Shown here piece after piece: positions 35,766-48,802 of a stretch of DNA of 64,000 nt. The stretch comes from Bugulina stolonifera (lineage: Eukaryota; Bryozoa; Gymnolaemata; Cheilostomatida; Bugulidae). The stretch spans positions 9,340,723 to 9,404,722 of the forward strand of contig OW285197.1 in the NCBI GenBank assembly GCA_935421135.1, written 5' to 3'. A program made the translations under genes and the position numbers. Numbering within the stretch: position 1 is the first letter of the stretch; each line of letters starts with the position of its first letter. A model generated the notes under the pieces. It searched no databases. It was not told where the DNA came from and worked only from the letters and a program-made list of their open reading frames with translations.

Positions 35766-37219
35766 TTAGTTTTAATTAATTAGCTGCTCCTTTCTGAGAC
35801 ATACATTGTAATATGTACTTTTTATGGTTAATTTATTCAGTTTACTGGTTAAATTCATGTTGATGACTATAATGAAAATTTAATCGCGGAGAGAATATGC
35901 ATGATTTATTGTTTTCGTAAGCTCTGTCCTTTAATTTTCAGTGTGCTTACACATGTATATTGTCATTGACACATCAGACCACCTGTATTGAATAGTTAAA
36001 CACTACAAAAAAATTTGAATCCCGCCCTAAGTTCTTTGGACAAACTGCAGATGTCAACTGTCCTATGTAAGAGGCACCCCTTGTCCTATAGTTTCATTTG
36101 TGGAATTTTATTATTGACCTAGTAGCAATACTCGCCGAAGGCCCCATAACGATTATAGCCTACGGCATCAAGATGATTATCTAGGCTTATAGCATACCCC
36201 TCACTCCCAACTTTTTGTTGTCTAAATACTCAAAATAATAATGTTTAATTTCAAGTAGAAGTCACTATTTATGCATAGTTCAAACGGCTAAGTCTCGTAT
36301 TTTCCTCTGCAACATATTAGACTTCTTAAATATTAATAGCCTGTTATAAAGATGCAGGTATCTTTGGATCACTGCTTTCTTACCTAAGATTAATAGTGGG
36401 AAGTAAAGCTGGTAAGTAAGTTTTTATTGTAAATATCATCGTATTGACCTATTAAGTCAAGATCAATAACGTTAGATACTGCCAAGCTATGGTAGCTACA
36501 CAATCAAATCAAACGTCAGAAATTTCAATCTGTCCATAAACTTGTTTACTTTCTTGTGTTACTTGAGCTACTTACCAGCTTTACTTCCCACTATTACTCC
36601 CAGGTTCAAAAGCAATGATCTGAAGAGACCTGCATATTTTTTAGTTTGGGGTGGAGAATGGAAAAGTTCATCCGTAGCACATTTGTGGGAATCAGACGTG
36701 GGTCTCCCACATAAAAGCCCGGAGACATATTTTTTTAAATTGTGAAAGCCACTAATTGAAGTAGCCTAGATGTAATTATTTGATTCACTGCTTGTGATTG
36801 TCAATTATCAATCAGTTTAGATACACTTCACTAGAACGCTAGAACACCAGAACACATGCATCTGTCACCGATAATCATTGTCATTCAGCAGCGACAATAA
36901 TTATTTTGTTGTCGTCTTCAAACTGCAAGAAAATAATATATTGTAGGTGTTGAGACATAATAATATGACATTACTATTATGTTTTTGGAGTCATCACCTC
37001 CTATCATATTATATGTGTAAAGCTAGCAGCTAATAGCTTTTGGCTAGAGTAGCCTATAGCTAGTAAGCTATTAGATATATTCTTTGTATATAATCACTTC
37101 TGTTCAATATGGTAAAGTCAGATGAGATTGAGCTGTGATACAATACATAATATATAAACTGATATAAGAATACAACAGTAGGCCTACATGTATCTAGGTG
37201 TAGTTTGATTAAATTTCAG
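35766..37219. other. Upstream of the KDZ-like gene
   Basis: It contains the 28-bp inverted repeat at 36391-36418 / 36569-36596 but no recognised exon. The first coding exon of the KDZ-like gene opens right after an AG (37218-37219), so a non-coding 5' exon may lie here. Confidence 0.4.
36391..36596. repeat. Perfect 28-bp inverted repeat, 150-bp spacing
   Basis: taatagtgggaagtaaagct plus ggtaagta at 36391-36418 is repeated exactly as its reverse complement at 36569-36596. It lies about 0.6 kb upstream of the KDZ-like coding start. Confidence 0.9.
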
Positions 37220-37222
37220 GTT

Positions 37223-40200
37223 ATGGACTTTGATGAGTATTGTAACGCTGCTCTAGAAGAGCTTTCTAACTGCCCATCTACTGCACAACAAAACTATACG
37301 GCTGACTTTGATGACTATGTAGAACATGCTCTAGGCCTGCAGGAAGAATCAGGTAGCCTAATAGTAAACATGGCACCAAGCATTTGATGCCAGGAACCTT
37401 TTATTTCCATATTTCAGTTACTCATAGGCTCTAACAGTATTTAATAACTTGATGAATGTTCTCCCAAGTTTACCAGTGATTTAATGCTTGTCAACTAGCT
37501 ACATGGGGAAATTGTTTTCTCTTCTGTATTAGGTAGTCTACTTCTGCCTAAATGCTTTGTTAACTGTTCACGATCTGCTATCTTTTATGTTATACATGGA
37601 ATCATTTTGCTAACACTATGGGTTTACTCATTTCTACAGAATACTGTACTAACAACGCAAATGCAAACCCAGATGATACAGTTTCCATTTTGCCAGGTAA
37701 GTCCACTTTCATTGCCAAATAAAATAAAGTAGCTGTAGTCAAATTATTTCTGTATAGCCTAATAGGTAAGTGAAGTGCATCGATATGTAGGCTATTATGT
37801 GTGCATGTGTGTTTACACATCTTTTGATGCACAAGTATGAATGAAAGTTGGCTTTAGGTTTCATGAACGTGTCAATCATGCTAAAAATTGCAAGTTGTTT
37901 GCACAGACTAAAGCTATTAAAAAAGGACAATTAAGTGTTGCCATAACAATTTTGTCAGGGCTTGTACAAGTTTGTGGATTTTTGCTCAACAGCTGGAGTT
38001 GTCTAGCGGACCAGTAGTGTACATAGCGCAGCTCCATGTTAGCCAGCTATCAGAGTAATAAAATGAGATGAATGTATGGATGTATGTTCTCATACTCTTT
38101 ATCACTCTTACGGGTTCAACTTGTAGGTGATGTCCAGGACGGTATGATCTCCTCTGCAGCTGAGAGTCAGGATTATGATGACTACCTTACTGAGCAGGAA
38201 AAAGGTATTCTAAAGTTTTCATATGGCATGAACTGTTTCATAGCTTAACATCATTTTGCTTCATTGATAGAGGGAGATAATTGAGGCTCAGTGGTGTTCC
38301 TTAATGTTAAACAATAGCATTGCAGACTCCTGGTATTCCAATTTAGTCTTTGCCAAAAGTTATATAAGCTCTTATAAGTGTTTTTTGCAACAGATACCTT
38401 TCATTGTCATTGATCTGTTATTGCAATCTAACTGTAGAGTTAATGGAGTTGTCGGATGCGCTGGTTTCGAAGAGACGCCCTACTTTTATAGAAAGCAGTG
38501 AGGCAGAGTGGGAGCCTTTCCGACATATGCTATTAAAGCGGTATCAAGAGGGTGTCAAGATTTCAAGAAAGCACTTTGATATGGGTGTGTATTTTGATTT
38601 TAAGTTAGCAGAGGCAAATTATATTTCATAATTATGTTGTTTATTGAAATTCAGATTGGGCTATTAGAAATTGTCGCCCTATTGGCCTACATGTTACCCT
38701 ACCTACTCGCAATAGGTCCTATCACCGTATAAGACTAAACATCATGATTAAATATTATTTATGAATAGGCCTAGGTTTATATTGTGAGGGTAGTCTTTTG
38801 CGCACAAATTTGTAAAGTTAGAGGTGTTAACATTTTTTCTCAAAATTCTATGATTTTATGTTACTTTTTATAATTTTACCAGCCATCAATCACTGCATGG
38901 AAGTTACTGAACTTACAGTGATCAATCACATGACTGAATGCCAAGTTCCATTAAATATACATTGTACTATGTCTAGCCTGCCAATGTATTGATATTGATA
39001 TTTCCAAGAGCTTTGAATAACTAATTGCCTCAATGGGAAAGCAAGTAAAAATTGAAAGTGTGCTCTCTAACATGATGCCAGCTGGCTCACTGTCTTGAAA
39101 AGTTTTTTCTTCTCGTACATCCAATTGATTTTCTATTATATTCATACCTTACCTGGATGTTTGTATTAGTAATCAAAGATATTATTTTGTATCTGATCGT
39201 GCTCATATTGTACTTGTCATAAACAGGTGACCGCTGCAATAATCGATCAAAGATATGTGTCTACTGTGGTAGTGATGACGTAGAAACCCCTGAAGTAGAT
39301 ATTTACATTTTAAGTCAAGGTGAGTCTTTTGAACTGCCAACTGTGGCATGTCATTGCTTGTTTCTTTCTACTGAAGCAAAAATGGCCAAACTATATTCTC
39401 ACTATTACACCATTTTCCCCCAAGTTGTCCAAGCTAGATTATTTGCTGTGAATTGAAGAAAATGCAACTTCCACTTCTTAGAAACTGGTAGCACAGCCTC
39501 ATTAAGTCAGGTACTCTAGTGCCATTGTGTAGTTGGGCAGTGGTAAGGAGTGTTAAGATGTGTTCTCTTAAAGCAATTTTCCTAAGGCTACAAAAGTAGT
39601 TGCTGGGGGAGGGGGGTTGAAGGGCATCGCATATCATTCTGTTGCCGGAATATCGCATAATTCTCACTGGGTCTAGTAGAAAGAGTGCAATTTCATGGCT
39701 ACTCAAGTTATAAATGCTTACGCCTATCTCAACTTACGATGGGTTATAAATGAGACAATACAGTTTAGTTATAAACATACATGTATCTTATAACACATCT
39801 AATTGCACTTTCAGGCAAGAGGAAAATAGATAGACAGCACTGTTTCACATGCAAGGCATTAGAAGGACCTGCAGACTTGGTGGCTTATGGACTTTGGCCA
39901 CTGAGTCCTTGGAAATACATTTATTTACCGTTTGAAATGATTGATTTGATTACGACCATGACCAACTTTAATCCACTACTCTCATACACCACCATCGTCA
40001 ATTCTTTGAACTTCATTTCTAGAAAGGCAAAGCTGGTAATGTATCATTTACAGAGATGTGTTGTCTTTAGTATGCTTTACATAGTGTGGCTATTGGTTAT
40101 AAGTACAGATTAGGGGTTTGGCCATTTTTATATATTATGATGTATTTTTAGCACGGGATTTATTTTTGAGCAGTCAGACTTGTTTGGAACCATGAAGATA

Positions 40201-43200
40201 CCAGTCCCTGACTGGGGTTTGAACCCGGGGCCTCTATGGCACCTAATAACATAGCAAAGTGAACCAAACATGCTACCCACTACACTCGCTCAGTACAGAT
40301 TAGTAACATGTTGGTGGTCAAACTGAATTTTGTATTTTGAATTAGGAATTTGCCTGCATGCCTACAATATTTAGTACTGACAACCTCGACCAAGTATGTC
40401 AATGTAATTGTTGGAAATTTTAGAGTATAATTCATAAAATACATTTAGTGTTTACTAATTCAGGAATATGTGCTCAGAGCGGAAGCATTCAATGCCTCAA
40501 TCAGAGAGTGGAAGAGAATTCAATTCAGGGTTTTGAATGATGAGCACCCTGCCTTCTCATGTCCAGCCTGTGCAGATCAACCTCACGCAGTGCACATTGA
40601 TGGAAATTCGAAACTGTATCGGTACAAAGGCGCTGGTGGGTAAGTCATCCATGTGTACAAACGATGTCATTACATGTTTTCTGCCCTGGATCATGTAAAA
40701 TGATTTGTTCAGAAGTTCTAATGAGGCATGGAGTTATTGATTGCCAAGTTGTTTCTTGATACATGTTTAACTGGTTGTTAATTAAAACAGTTGCCTAAGC
40801 TTCTCATTTCAGTTTTCATGCAATGATTTAATGAGAGCTTAGTAGGTATAAAATGCTCAAGGCTGAAATTATAGCTTCGGTCTTTGATCCTGACTGAGCA
40901 TCACTAATCGTTGAAAACAGGTACTTCAAGTTTCCATCAATGTGCATTGCATGAGGCTGATCTGCACAGGCTGTAAATTCAAAACCCTGATTTGAATTCT
41001 TCTCCAGCTCCTTGGTTGAGGTATTGAATGCTTCCGCTCTGAGCACATATTCCTGAATTATAAAACACTATAATGGCTTGTACTGATAATATTTTCAAAT
41101 TTTTAGAGTTACCAAGAATAAATATCAATCACCACTGATTATGGATCAGGAAATTGTCGGACAGCAGGTTTCAGAATTGAGAAACAGCAAAGAGGTGTGT
41201 CACTAAATTAACAAAGCCATTAGGTTGACTCACATGTGGAGAGTGCTTGAAGTGTAATATTATTCCTATTGCCTCATTGTAGCTAAAAAATATTCACAAT
41301 CTAAATATGTGCAAACTGATGTACCAGTTGTCTCTTCCAGCACAAAGCCCCCTCCCTCCTCCACATCATAGGTATTTAGCAACTTTTAACGATTGTTACA
41401 TAATCGAACATCTGAAATAATATAGCTGGCCGTTGTTTAAATGGGTACTGACAGTTATTTTTTTATTGAACCCTCTGAATCAGTTCTTTATGCTCATTCA
41501 GAATCACATAAGCTTTCATGAATTTGATCTTAACTTTTTTAACTGCTCTAGGCCAAAGTTAGCAATTTCACCAAATAATACCCAAATGATACCCAAAAAT
41601 GTTAAAATGGTTCAATAAAAAATAACTGTCAGTACCCGGTTAATGTTATCGTGGATGTTTTACTGTTGGAATTATTTTGCAATTTGTATCACACTTCACA
41701 ATGGTTTATAGACAGTTAGTAGTGCTTGTGGTGGTGCAACATTAAAGGCAGCACAGACTGTTGGCAAACGCCACGCATTAAAAGATGAAACAGGATTGCT
41801 ACTTGGTACCTGCAGACATGTGTTCATCCTAAAAGCATTGGACTCTTTGAGAGGCGAAATTTTCGAATATCCCTATATTCTACAGGTAATTGATTTGGTA
41901 GATTTTTGCTGACATAGTTGCACTGGAAAACTAACACCTCTAGGTACATGTATATACGGGTACATGTACCTATATATACATTGTACATGTATATAGGAGT
42001 TTTAAGGAGTTTGGGCCAATTTTCTATATAATCGTTCCTGTTTAAAGATAAATTCCTTGGTGAAAGAAGGATCACAGAGATACATATTTATAGCTCTAAC
42101 CATTCCAGCAACAGTGGACTAAAACCATGGTTACATAGGCTTACTAGGGCTGGGCAGTTTTAATATACTATCAAATTCATTTTGCTTGTATTTTTATAAA
42201 ATTAACCATGTAAGGCTGAAGTTGTTTGCACATGATGTATTTTATAGCTATCCACTTATTGCCAACAAAATTACTAGAAAAAAATTGTGCTTCACTGAGA
42301 TCCGAACCCATGACCACACGTTTGTAAAGCGAGCGCTCTGCCACCATGCTATGGTGATAACTTGGATATCCCAAGACTAAGTATATATTTAACAAGAATC
42401 GAAAATTGAGTGCAATGAATCGATATTGAAAATGCAGCAAATTAATTGTATCGAGAACCGTTATTTATTCATCGTTGCAGGCCTAACAATGACCAATCTT
42501 TCTATTTCATTTAATCAATTGTAATTATTTATTAGTAATTATTTATTGAAGTACTTATTTGAAGGTTTGCATATTTTAGACTTAGAAGGGGTGATTTGCA
42601 AATTAGCCGAATGAAACCGAAACCCTGTGCAGCACTAGTGCATACTGTATATATGGTTTAATTAGTTTAGCTGTTATCAATTTACTTTGAGCAGCACTTA
42701 TATTTCCCAATAATTCATGAGCTATTGTAATATTATTATTTCATTTTTGTTTTTTTTCAGAAGCAGTTCCCTTCAGCAAGATATATAGCCTATGATGCCA
42801 TTTGTAAATACTGGCCATGGCTTACAAAGGTTGACCAGCAGCTGGCTAATAGTCAAAGGCCAATTCTGTCCGTCATGCATGCCAAATCGCACACATGGAC
42901 ATGCCAGGTAGGTGGAATTCGCAAGCATCTTTCAAGGTAGCAACCACCTAATGATATTAGTCTCAATGTGCATATTCACAATCACCTAGAAGGAAGCCAT
43001 GACTAAATTTTGGTAAATATTATTTAATGGTATTTACACTTACATGCTGCTTGTAATTAACAAAAGCCAAATTTTTGTAATTCCGCATGGGGCTCATTGA
43101 ATTATACTTTGCATTGCAATGCTACATATATATATATACTCATTGCAGTGATAAACATTAGTACTGCACAGTGTTTTGGTATCATTCAGATTTTTTTCTT

Positions 43201-46200
43201 TCAGTTCTAGAGCCGCAAAAATTTTAAATGTAAACAAATGCTGAATGCAGCAGTTCAGTACAATTCAGATTGAAAATTCAAACTGCGCCTGGCCCCTTAG
43301 CGCAGCCACTTCCGATAATGACTGGTGTTGCGAACACGTGAATCCATGTTGTGCTTCTTTCAATACTTTCTTTCAATACTTATAATTTGATGCCATCCTT
43401 GGAATTTAGACAGTAGCTGCAGCGATCACTGTCACCCAGTGGATATTTATTGCTGTTTCACTCAATTCTCGAGCAGTTTTGATCGTATATTATTATAAAT
43501 TGTTACATGTGGTATTTGTTAATTGCGATTTATTCGAGAAAATGACAAATGACCACCATAACAGATAACCGCAGAGTTTGACCACTCCCAAAATTGAGTA
43601 TTCAGTATTCTTGAATTTAAAAAAATGAATTAAACTGAGGGGTAGAAGACAACTTTCGTGTCATTCAGATTTCTGTGGAAAGACAGTAAAAAAACTCAAG
43701 GCGCATGCAAACCCAAACCACCCAGTACTAATAAACATCATACTTTGTACTACGATATTATTGCGGTTGTGTTTTAGATTAAATGGAGTGCTAAAGTGGT
43801 TACGGGAGCAGGTCGGTCTACTGGTGAAACAACTGAGTTGGCTAATAGCTTTATGTCACGACTTGGACCTGTAACTAGAAACTGTCATAAATCAGGTACA
43901 TACTTTATAGATTTCTAACTATTTTACATGACTGTATACATGTCGATTGGTCTAAACTCTATCTATACTTTATTTGCGTGTTTATCTGCCGGATTCTAGT
44001 AGTGCCATGGCCTGAACTTTGGTCACAGAAACAAAAAATCAAGCTAATAGCTACCCTGCCCGAGATGATATAAACATGCTCTGATGAAAATGATGCTATT
44101 ATTTGTCTCATTATATATGATGGCTAGTTTTTGGGTGAAGCCTCTGCATCTGATAGTGTAATGGGTAGAGTGCTAGGTCTTCATACACACGAGTTCTAAT
44201 CCCACCTAGTTCTAATCCCACCTAGTTCAAATCCCACCAATTTTTTTTTCAAAACAGTAATTCACTTCATTTAATTAGCTACCATGATTAAGTAGATAGC
44301 TATACAACACTAATCTCATCTGTACCATAGGATCACTGCATGTATAATTCTACATTCAACTATGGGAAATGCCCTGAAATTGCATGCACAGTGTACCCAC
44401 CCACCTCATTTGTCCATGTATTCTTTAGGGTTTGGCAACCTAGAGTACCACTTTCCATCTCTATCCACCAACTAATTTTGCACTATTCCCCAGGCCAAAC
44501 ACAGAAGCACTATTGCGTTTAAGGAGCTGCCATACCTCTAGTGCCTTCATCATAGGCTCACTAAAGTTGCTAGTGACCAGACTTGTGTGCCATGGGAACT
44601 TCAAACTCTTCATAGCTTCCTCTAAAACTTTTCTGGTGACTTGTGGATTTTCTAATGAAAATAATTAATTTGAAAATTCACACACAAACAGCCATTTGTG
44701 TGAATTTTGAAGAAAAATTCTTGCGGGATGTGCCCATCCTCCTTCTGTCCTCTTCTCGAACGCACCAGTGCAGTTTTGGTCGCTTCAACTTGTTCAGGAT
44801 AGTTACCCCTCGAGTGTGTTATAACCACCTTGTAGTTATATACAATGTAGTTCCCAAATGCTTTTGTTTACATCCCAGATGAGTGACCTGGCCTCAGCAA
44901 CATACCAGCCTACCATTCACATATGTTGAAAAAGTCAAGAATCCATTTGCAGGTTATGGGAATACAATAAACTACAGTGTCTTGGTTAGTAGCTAAAGAA
45001 TTATTGTACATCTGCTCTTTTATACTTACAATGTATAAACTGTGTATTTGATTTAAGTTCGCCAAGAGAGAATCACCCTCAGTGCCGCCTTTTGGAATAT
45101 CCGCAAGCTGTTGGAATTACCCTCAATGATCTCCAAATTACTCACCCAGGTATGTATGATTAAAATTTTCATTTTCATTTGTGTGAGGTCAACTCATATG
45201 GATTTTGGCTAATCATGTGTTGAGCACATCTCACAACTCGCATTTTTGTGATGCCATGATGCATGTCTTCAAGTATTCAAGTTTTGGCTTAGACCCATGT
45301 AGGTTGATAAAATCGCCATCACGGTTTCACAATGTCTGTACCCTCATCACAGCTTCCAAGCCCTGCATACCTATTTTCCAAGTAGCATTTCTCAAGTAAT
45401 AACAGAAAGTGATATCACTGTAAATGAAAAGTCATCTCATTGTGTACAAAAGCTCTTAGCAAGGATAATGCCATTTTGAACAGGTTCAACTTGATATCGT
45501 CCAGGGTGAGCAAGATATCGAGACTCTATTGCAAGACTTGGGATGCACCACTGAGTCATTAGAGCAGTTGAATGACACGCTGTTAAACATTGGATCCGGT
45601 AAGTTGTGTTCTTGTGTACCATTTTTTGTCCTATCTGCTCTACATGTATTTCACAAAAAAAGCACAGACACTGCCAGCTACAATGTCCAAACTAGCATTC
45701 TTTCTTGCCTATGCTTGGGGGATGGGTTTCTTTAGCCTTTTTCAGGCTGTACACCTGAGTACTTGCAACTGCAGTTGTCGTCATTTTATCCGTGGCGCCA
45801 ATTTTTCCTTATGTATGTGTTATCTCATTTTTAGGAAGTGGAAGCAAATCAGAGGAGGTTATAGAATCGTTATCCTGCCAGTATCATCAGCTTAGCTCTA
45901 AAATTCATAGTCAAGCAGGTAACGCCAATATTTTCACATTCTTTATTGTAGGCATATCACGTCGTATTGTAGAGGTGTGCTCATAGGGCTGTTTTTTGGC
46001 TGTACTGTGTCAAACACTTAAACTGTGGCGTGCTGTTCGTTGCCATCAACTGTGATAGAATCTTGGTACCAAGCTCCCTCTACAAGCTGCATAGTTTTAG
46101 CATGTACATGTACATTTATTTATATGAATAATTAGGCCGACATTGGTTGCTTCAACTTGTGAGTTACGAGCAAAGCTGGTACTTGAAATGCTATACGTTT

Positions 46201-46982
46201 ATAAGCCCTTGCTTCAAATCATTTTTATCACTTCAGACTCATCTAAAACAAGAGGAGTACTGAGAAAGAAGCTCTCCCGATTGAAAGAAAAGTTGACTAT
46301 CGAGTTTGAGAAATATCATAAAGGTAATAGAACTCTAGTAGCAGGAGAACCAGTAGTTTAAAGTTTACTAATAATGTGTTCTCCTGCGAGATTCTACTAA
46401 GCATTGTTTGAGAATGCATATGAAAGATTCACAGCACATTAGTAATTCATGGATTTGTAGTTTAAAGTTAAAAGAAAATAAGGTAGAAGAAATCACTAGG
46501 TTCGTTAAAGTTCGTTAAAATTGAAGTCACATGTATTTCCAGACACTTGCTTTGTTCAGCCACACTTGCAGCCATTACATACATGTATTTAATTATTTTC
46601 AATAGAAAATCCACAAGTCACCATAAAAGTTTTAGAGGAAGCTATGAAGAGTTTGAAGTTCCCATGGCACACAAGTCTTGTCGCTAGCAACTTTAGTGAG
46701 CCTATGATGAAGGCACTAGAGGTATGGCAGCTCCTTAAACGCAATAGAGAAGAACTCTTGATTTTGCAGGAGGAAAAATCCAATCTCATCCGTTATGCCA
46801 TGGAGAAAGCTCGAAGTAGTTCTGGAATGGACAGTGATTATTCTTGGCTAACAGAATCTGTCATATTATCATGCCGTAAATTAATAAGTCTACATGGGGA
46901 TGATCCAGATGAAGAAGTTTTTATACCTGAGGTCGCAATTCGTGAAGATAGTGACGAAGAGGTAGATGGTGATAGTGGATGA
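37223..46982 (+). CDS. KDZ (Kyakuja-Dileera-Zisupton) transposase-like protein, 16 exons, frame intact
   Basis: Exons: 37220-37352, 37640-37696, 38127-38204, 38438-38584, 39227-39319, 39815-40035, 40464-40639, 41107-41194, 41712-41885, 42761-42907, 43778-43895, 45058-45149, 45484-45598, 45835-45918, 46237-46323 and 46606-46982. From ATG 37223 they give 2184 nt, 727 residues, with every junction phase-consistent and no stop. The N-terminus is acidic (DFDEYCNAALEE, DFDDYVEHAL). Cys motifs follow (CVYCGSDD; HCFTCKAL; then GLWPLSPWKY, as in CxC domains that precede KDZ transposases), then FSCPACADQPHAVHIDGNSK. Candidate catalytic residues are D in LKDETGLLLGTCRHV, D in YIAYDAICKYW and E in GAGRSTGETTELANSF. 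The C-terminal quarter is charged and helical, probably coiled coil, and ends in an acidic tail. Family function is DNA transposition; an intron-rich, lesion-free copy may be a host gene or an active element. The start is uncertain, since ATG lies 3 nt after an acceptor. Confidence 0.87.
40102..40303 (-). mobile_element. SINE-B copy with 12-bp target site duplication
   Basis: The 12-bp repeat AGTACAGATTAG occurs at 40102-40113 and 40292-40303. Between them lies the SINE, read on the minus strand: an A-box-like GTGTAGTGGGTAGCATG, then a B-box (GGTTCAAACCC), then the family body (ggactggtatcttcatgg) ending at ccaaacccc. It sits in intron 6 of the KDZ-like gene, about 70 nt after the exon 6 donor. 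Confidence 0.92.
40926..41060 (-). repeat. Inverted partial copy of KDZ exon 7 inside intron 7
   Basis: The minus strand here reproduces exon 7 of the KDZ-like gene together with its acceptor (attcag/gaatatgtgctcag). It encodes YVLRAEAFNTS and ACADQPHAMHIDGN, matching YVLRAEAFNAS and ACADQPHAVHIDGN of exon 7. About 30 nt covering LNDEHPAFSCP are missing or altered, and the end is diverged. It lies 290 nt downstream of exon 7, so the pre-mRNA could fold exon 7 against it. Confidence 0.92.
42286..42362 (-). mobile_element. tRNA-like sequence (SINE head or tRNA relic)
   Basis: On the minus strand: GGTGGCAGAGCGCTCGCTTT (A-box TGGCAGAGCG) followed 33 nt on by GGGTTCGGATCTC (B-box). The spacing is that of a tRNA, but the acceptor stem does not pair well and no CCA-side match is seen. 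It is most likely the head of another tRNA-derived SINE in intron 9 of the KDZ-like gene. Confidence 0.65.
44137..44245 (+). mobile_element. tRNA-like SINE fragment with triplicated B-box
   Basis: Plus strand: A-box-like tagtgtaatgggtagagtgc, then GAGTTCTAATCCCACC. The last block is repeated three times in tandem (ctagttctaatcccac, ctagttcaaatcccac) before a poly-T run at about 44241. It lies in intron 11 of the KDZ-like gene. Confidence 0.7.
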
Positions 46983-47684
46983 TGCTATCTAGGACGGTGT
47001 AGCAATCATAATATTGTAATGAGAACACTCCTCACTACTCCAGGCTCTAGTTGTATGTTTATTTATTGCTGAATATTAGTAATTGTTTTATACTTGTTGT
47101 ATCTCTAGCTCTATCTAGTTGTATCTCATTAATGTATAAAGCTTTCTTAGTCTCGATAATTTCCATACAGTCTTATCAATTTACTGTGCCACTTTTATAT
47201 CTAATGTATGTGCAGTATTATTGTGCCTTTTTTGTATCTGGCTTACCTTATCAGGTGCTACCTCATCCCTTTTACTAATATTTTGTCTAGTTTTAAAGGA
47301 AGCCACCTGAAATTTAACTGTATCAAAAAGGCTAGCATATTCAATATTGATTCAGTTGGAGCTCAATAAAGATACATCTACTTTTACAGAGAATCTACAT
47401 GGAGTTGTCTTTTCCAGAATATCATAATTCCAGCATAAATCGTTAACTAAACTAACATAATTATATACACTAGATAATTCCAAAACATTGCTGTCATACT
47501 GTCATCTTGTGAAATGCTACATGTTTATTTTAATGCATTAACAACTACAGTGTGTATATTATATTATAATTCTGAAGTATAGAGGGGCATAATTCTAAAA
47601 CATCGCTCTCATCCTAAAAACATGTGGAATTTTAATGCATTCACATACATTGTAAACATGTAACAACAGTTGAACCTTGTACTC

Positions 47685-47970
47685 CATTGACTAAATTAAG
47701 TGTTTATACAACTGATTATACATTCACATCGCTCTATATGAATTATAGCAGTCTGAATGCAGCATGTGAAATTCAACTTGAAGTTGTCTTACCTATACTC
47801 TATTGTACAATAGCACCGTAGAAAAGACAACTCCCGCAAGAACATTCGTGTATTGTACAGTGCACTCTATACTGTACATGTACGCAGGAAGTTTAGCATG
47901 TGAGTCATATATACATGTATGACTGCACAAAATTATAACTGTAGTCTCTTTACTTGCTTAAATCATTAAA
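47685..47970 (+). repeat. Direct repeat, second copy at 49545-49890
   Basis: Shared blocks are aacttgaagttgtcttacct, actctattgtacaatagcac and cgtagaaaagacaactcccg, plus flanking words over roughly 290 bp. The copies are about 1.9 kb apart in the same orientation. Inside each, gaagttgtcttacc and its partial complement make a weak foldback around ctattgtacaatag. Confidence 0.85.
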
Positions 47971-48732
47971 TTAATAAGTTCAAGACCACTTGACATAATT
48001 ATTATGACATGTCTTGGCATATTATGGCCAGCCGCCAGTGTTATAGCATTGAAACATCTTTAACACTGTATTAACTGGCATTAGCATTGTGAGAAGCTGA
48101 TCCAGAAAATGCACAATGTTCATGGACAATATTGATGCCAAATTTTCATGCATGATGGTACTCCTTGCCCTCATGTGAGAAAGGTTAACAAATTTCATCA
48201 AATATCAAATCTTTTTGGTACCAGAGTGGCATGATAACAGAACAGAATATTGAAGGCAGGTGTATGCTGGTGAAGGATGAGGTTGCATTGCATCAACCAT
48301 CTACTTTGTAGTCTTGCACAACTGATAGAAATCATTAAGTAAGAGTGTGTGATGTAGATATCACCAGGACACTGTGAGACACATTGATTAGTTGTATGCT
48401 TTGATGACTTGCTGCCATCATCGCTAGTTGTGGTGGACCAACTAAATATTAATATTTTGATAATATTGCTATGTGTTAAGAGCAAGGCTTCTTTTGAATA
48501 ATATTGGTAAGGCTCATTCTTCAACAAAACACAAAAAACTTTCGAAATTAATTTGGTTTCTTCCCCACAATGTCTAAATCATGGTGGCAGTCTTACCAAG
48601 TTCCACAGATGAAAATCAGAGAGATTTAGCATTTGGATGGGGGGGTGTCCATTTTGGGTGGGTTGGGTTGCCAAAATTTGAGTTGAAAGTCAAGGAGTCT
48701 CCTGCGGAATCAGGGAGACTTGATAAGCCTGC

Positions 48733-48802
48733 ATGGTGGTCTTAAAACTTATGCCCGTGACTGTACATGTACAGTCAAGGGCATAAGTTTTAAGACCACC
48801 AT
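48733..48802. repeat. Nearly perfect 70-bp palindrome
   Basis: The arms at 48733-48756 and 48779-48802 are exact 24-bp reverse complements (begin atggtggtcttaaaac). The centre contains the exact 18-bp palindrome GACTGTACATGTACAGTC. Only one base pair of the whole 70 bp is mismatched. Confidence 0.95.

Noticed and set aside
40828..41046. A separate minus-strand gene of 72 codons
   Set aside because: It is an inverted, degraded copy of KDZ exon 7 lying inside intron 7, with no neighbouring exons.
42286..42362. Functional tRNA gene
   Set aside because: A- and B-boxes are present, but the acceptor stem does not pair convincingly; a SINE head or tRNA relic is more likely.
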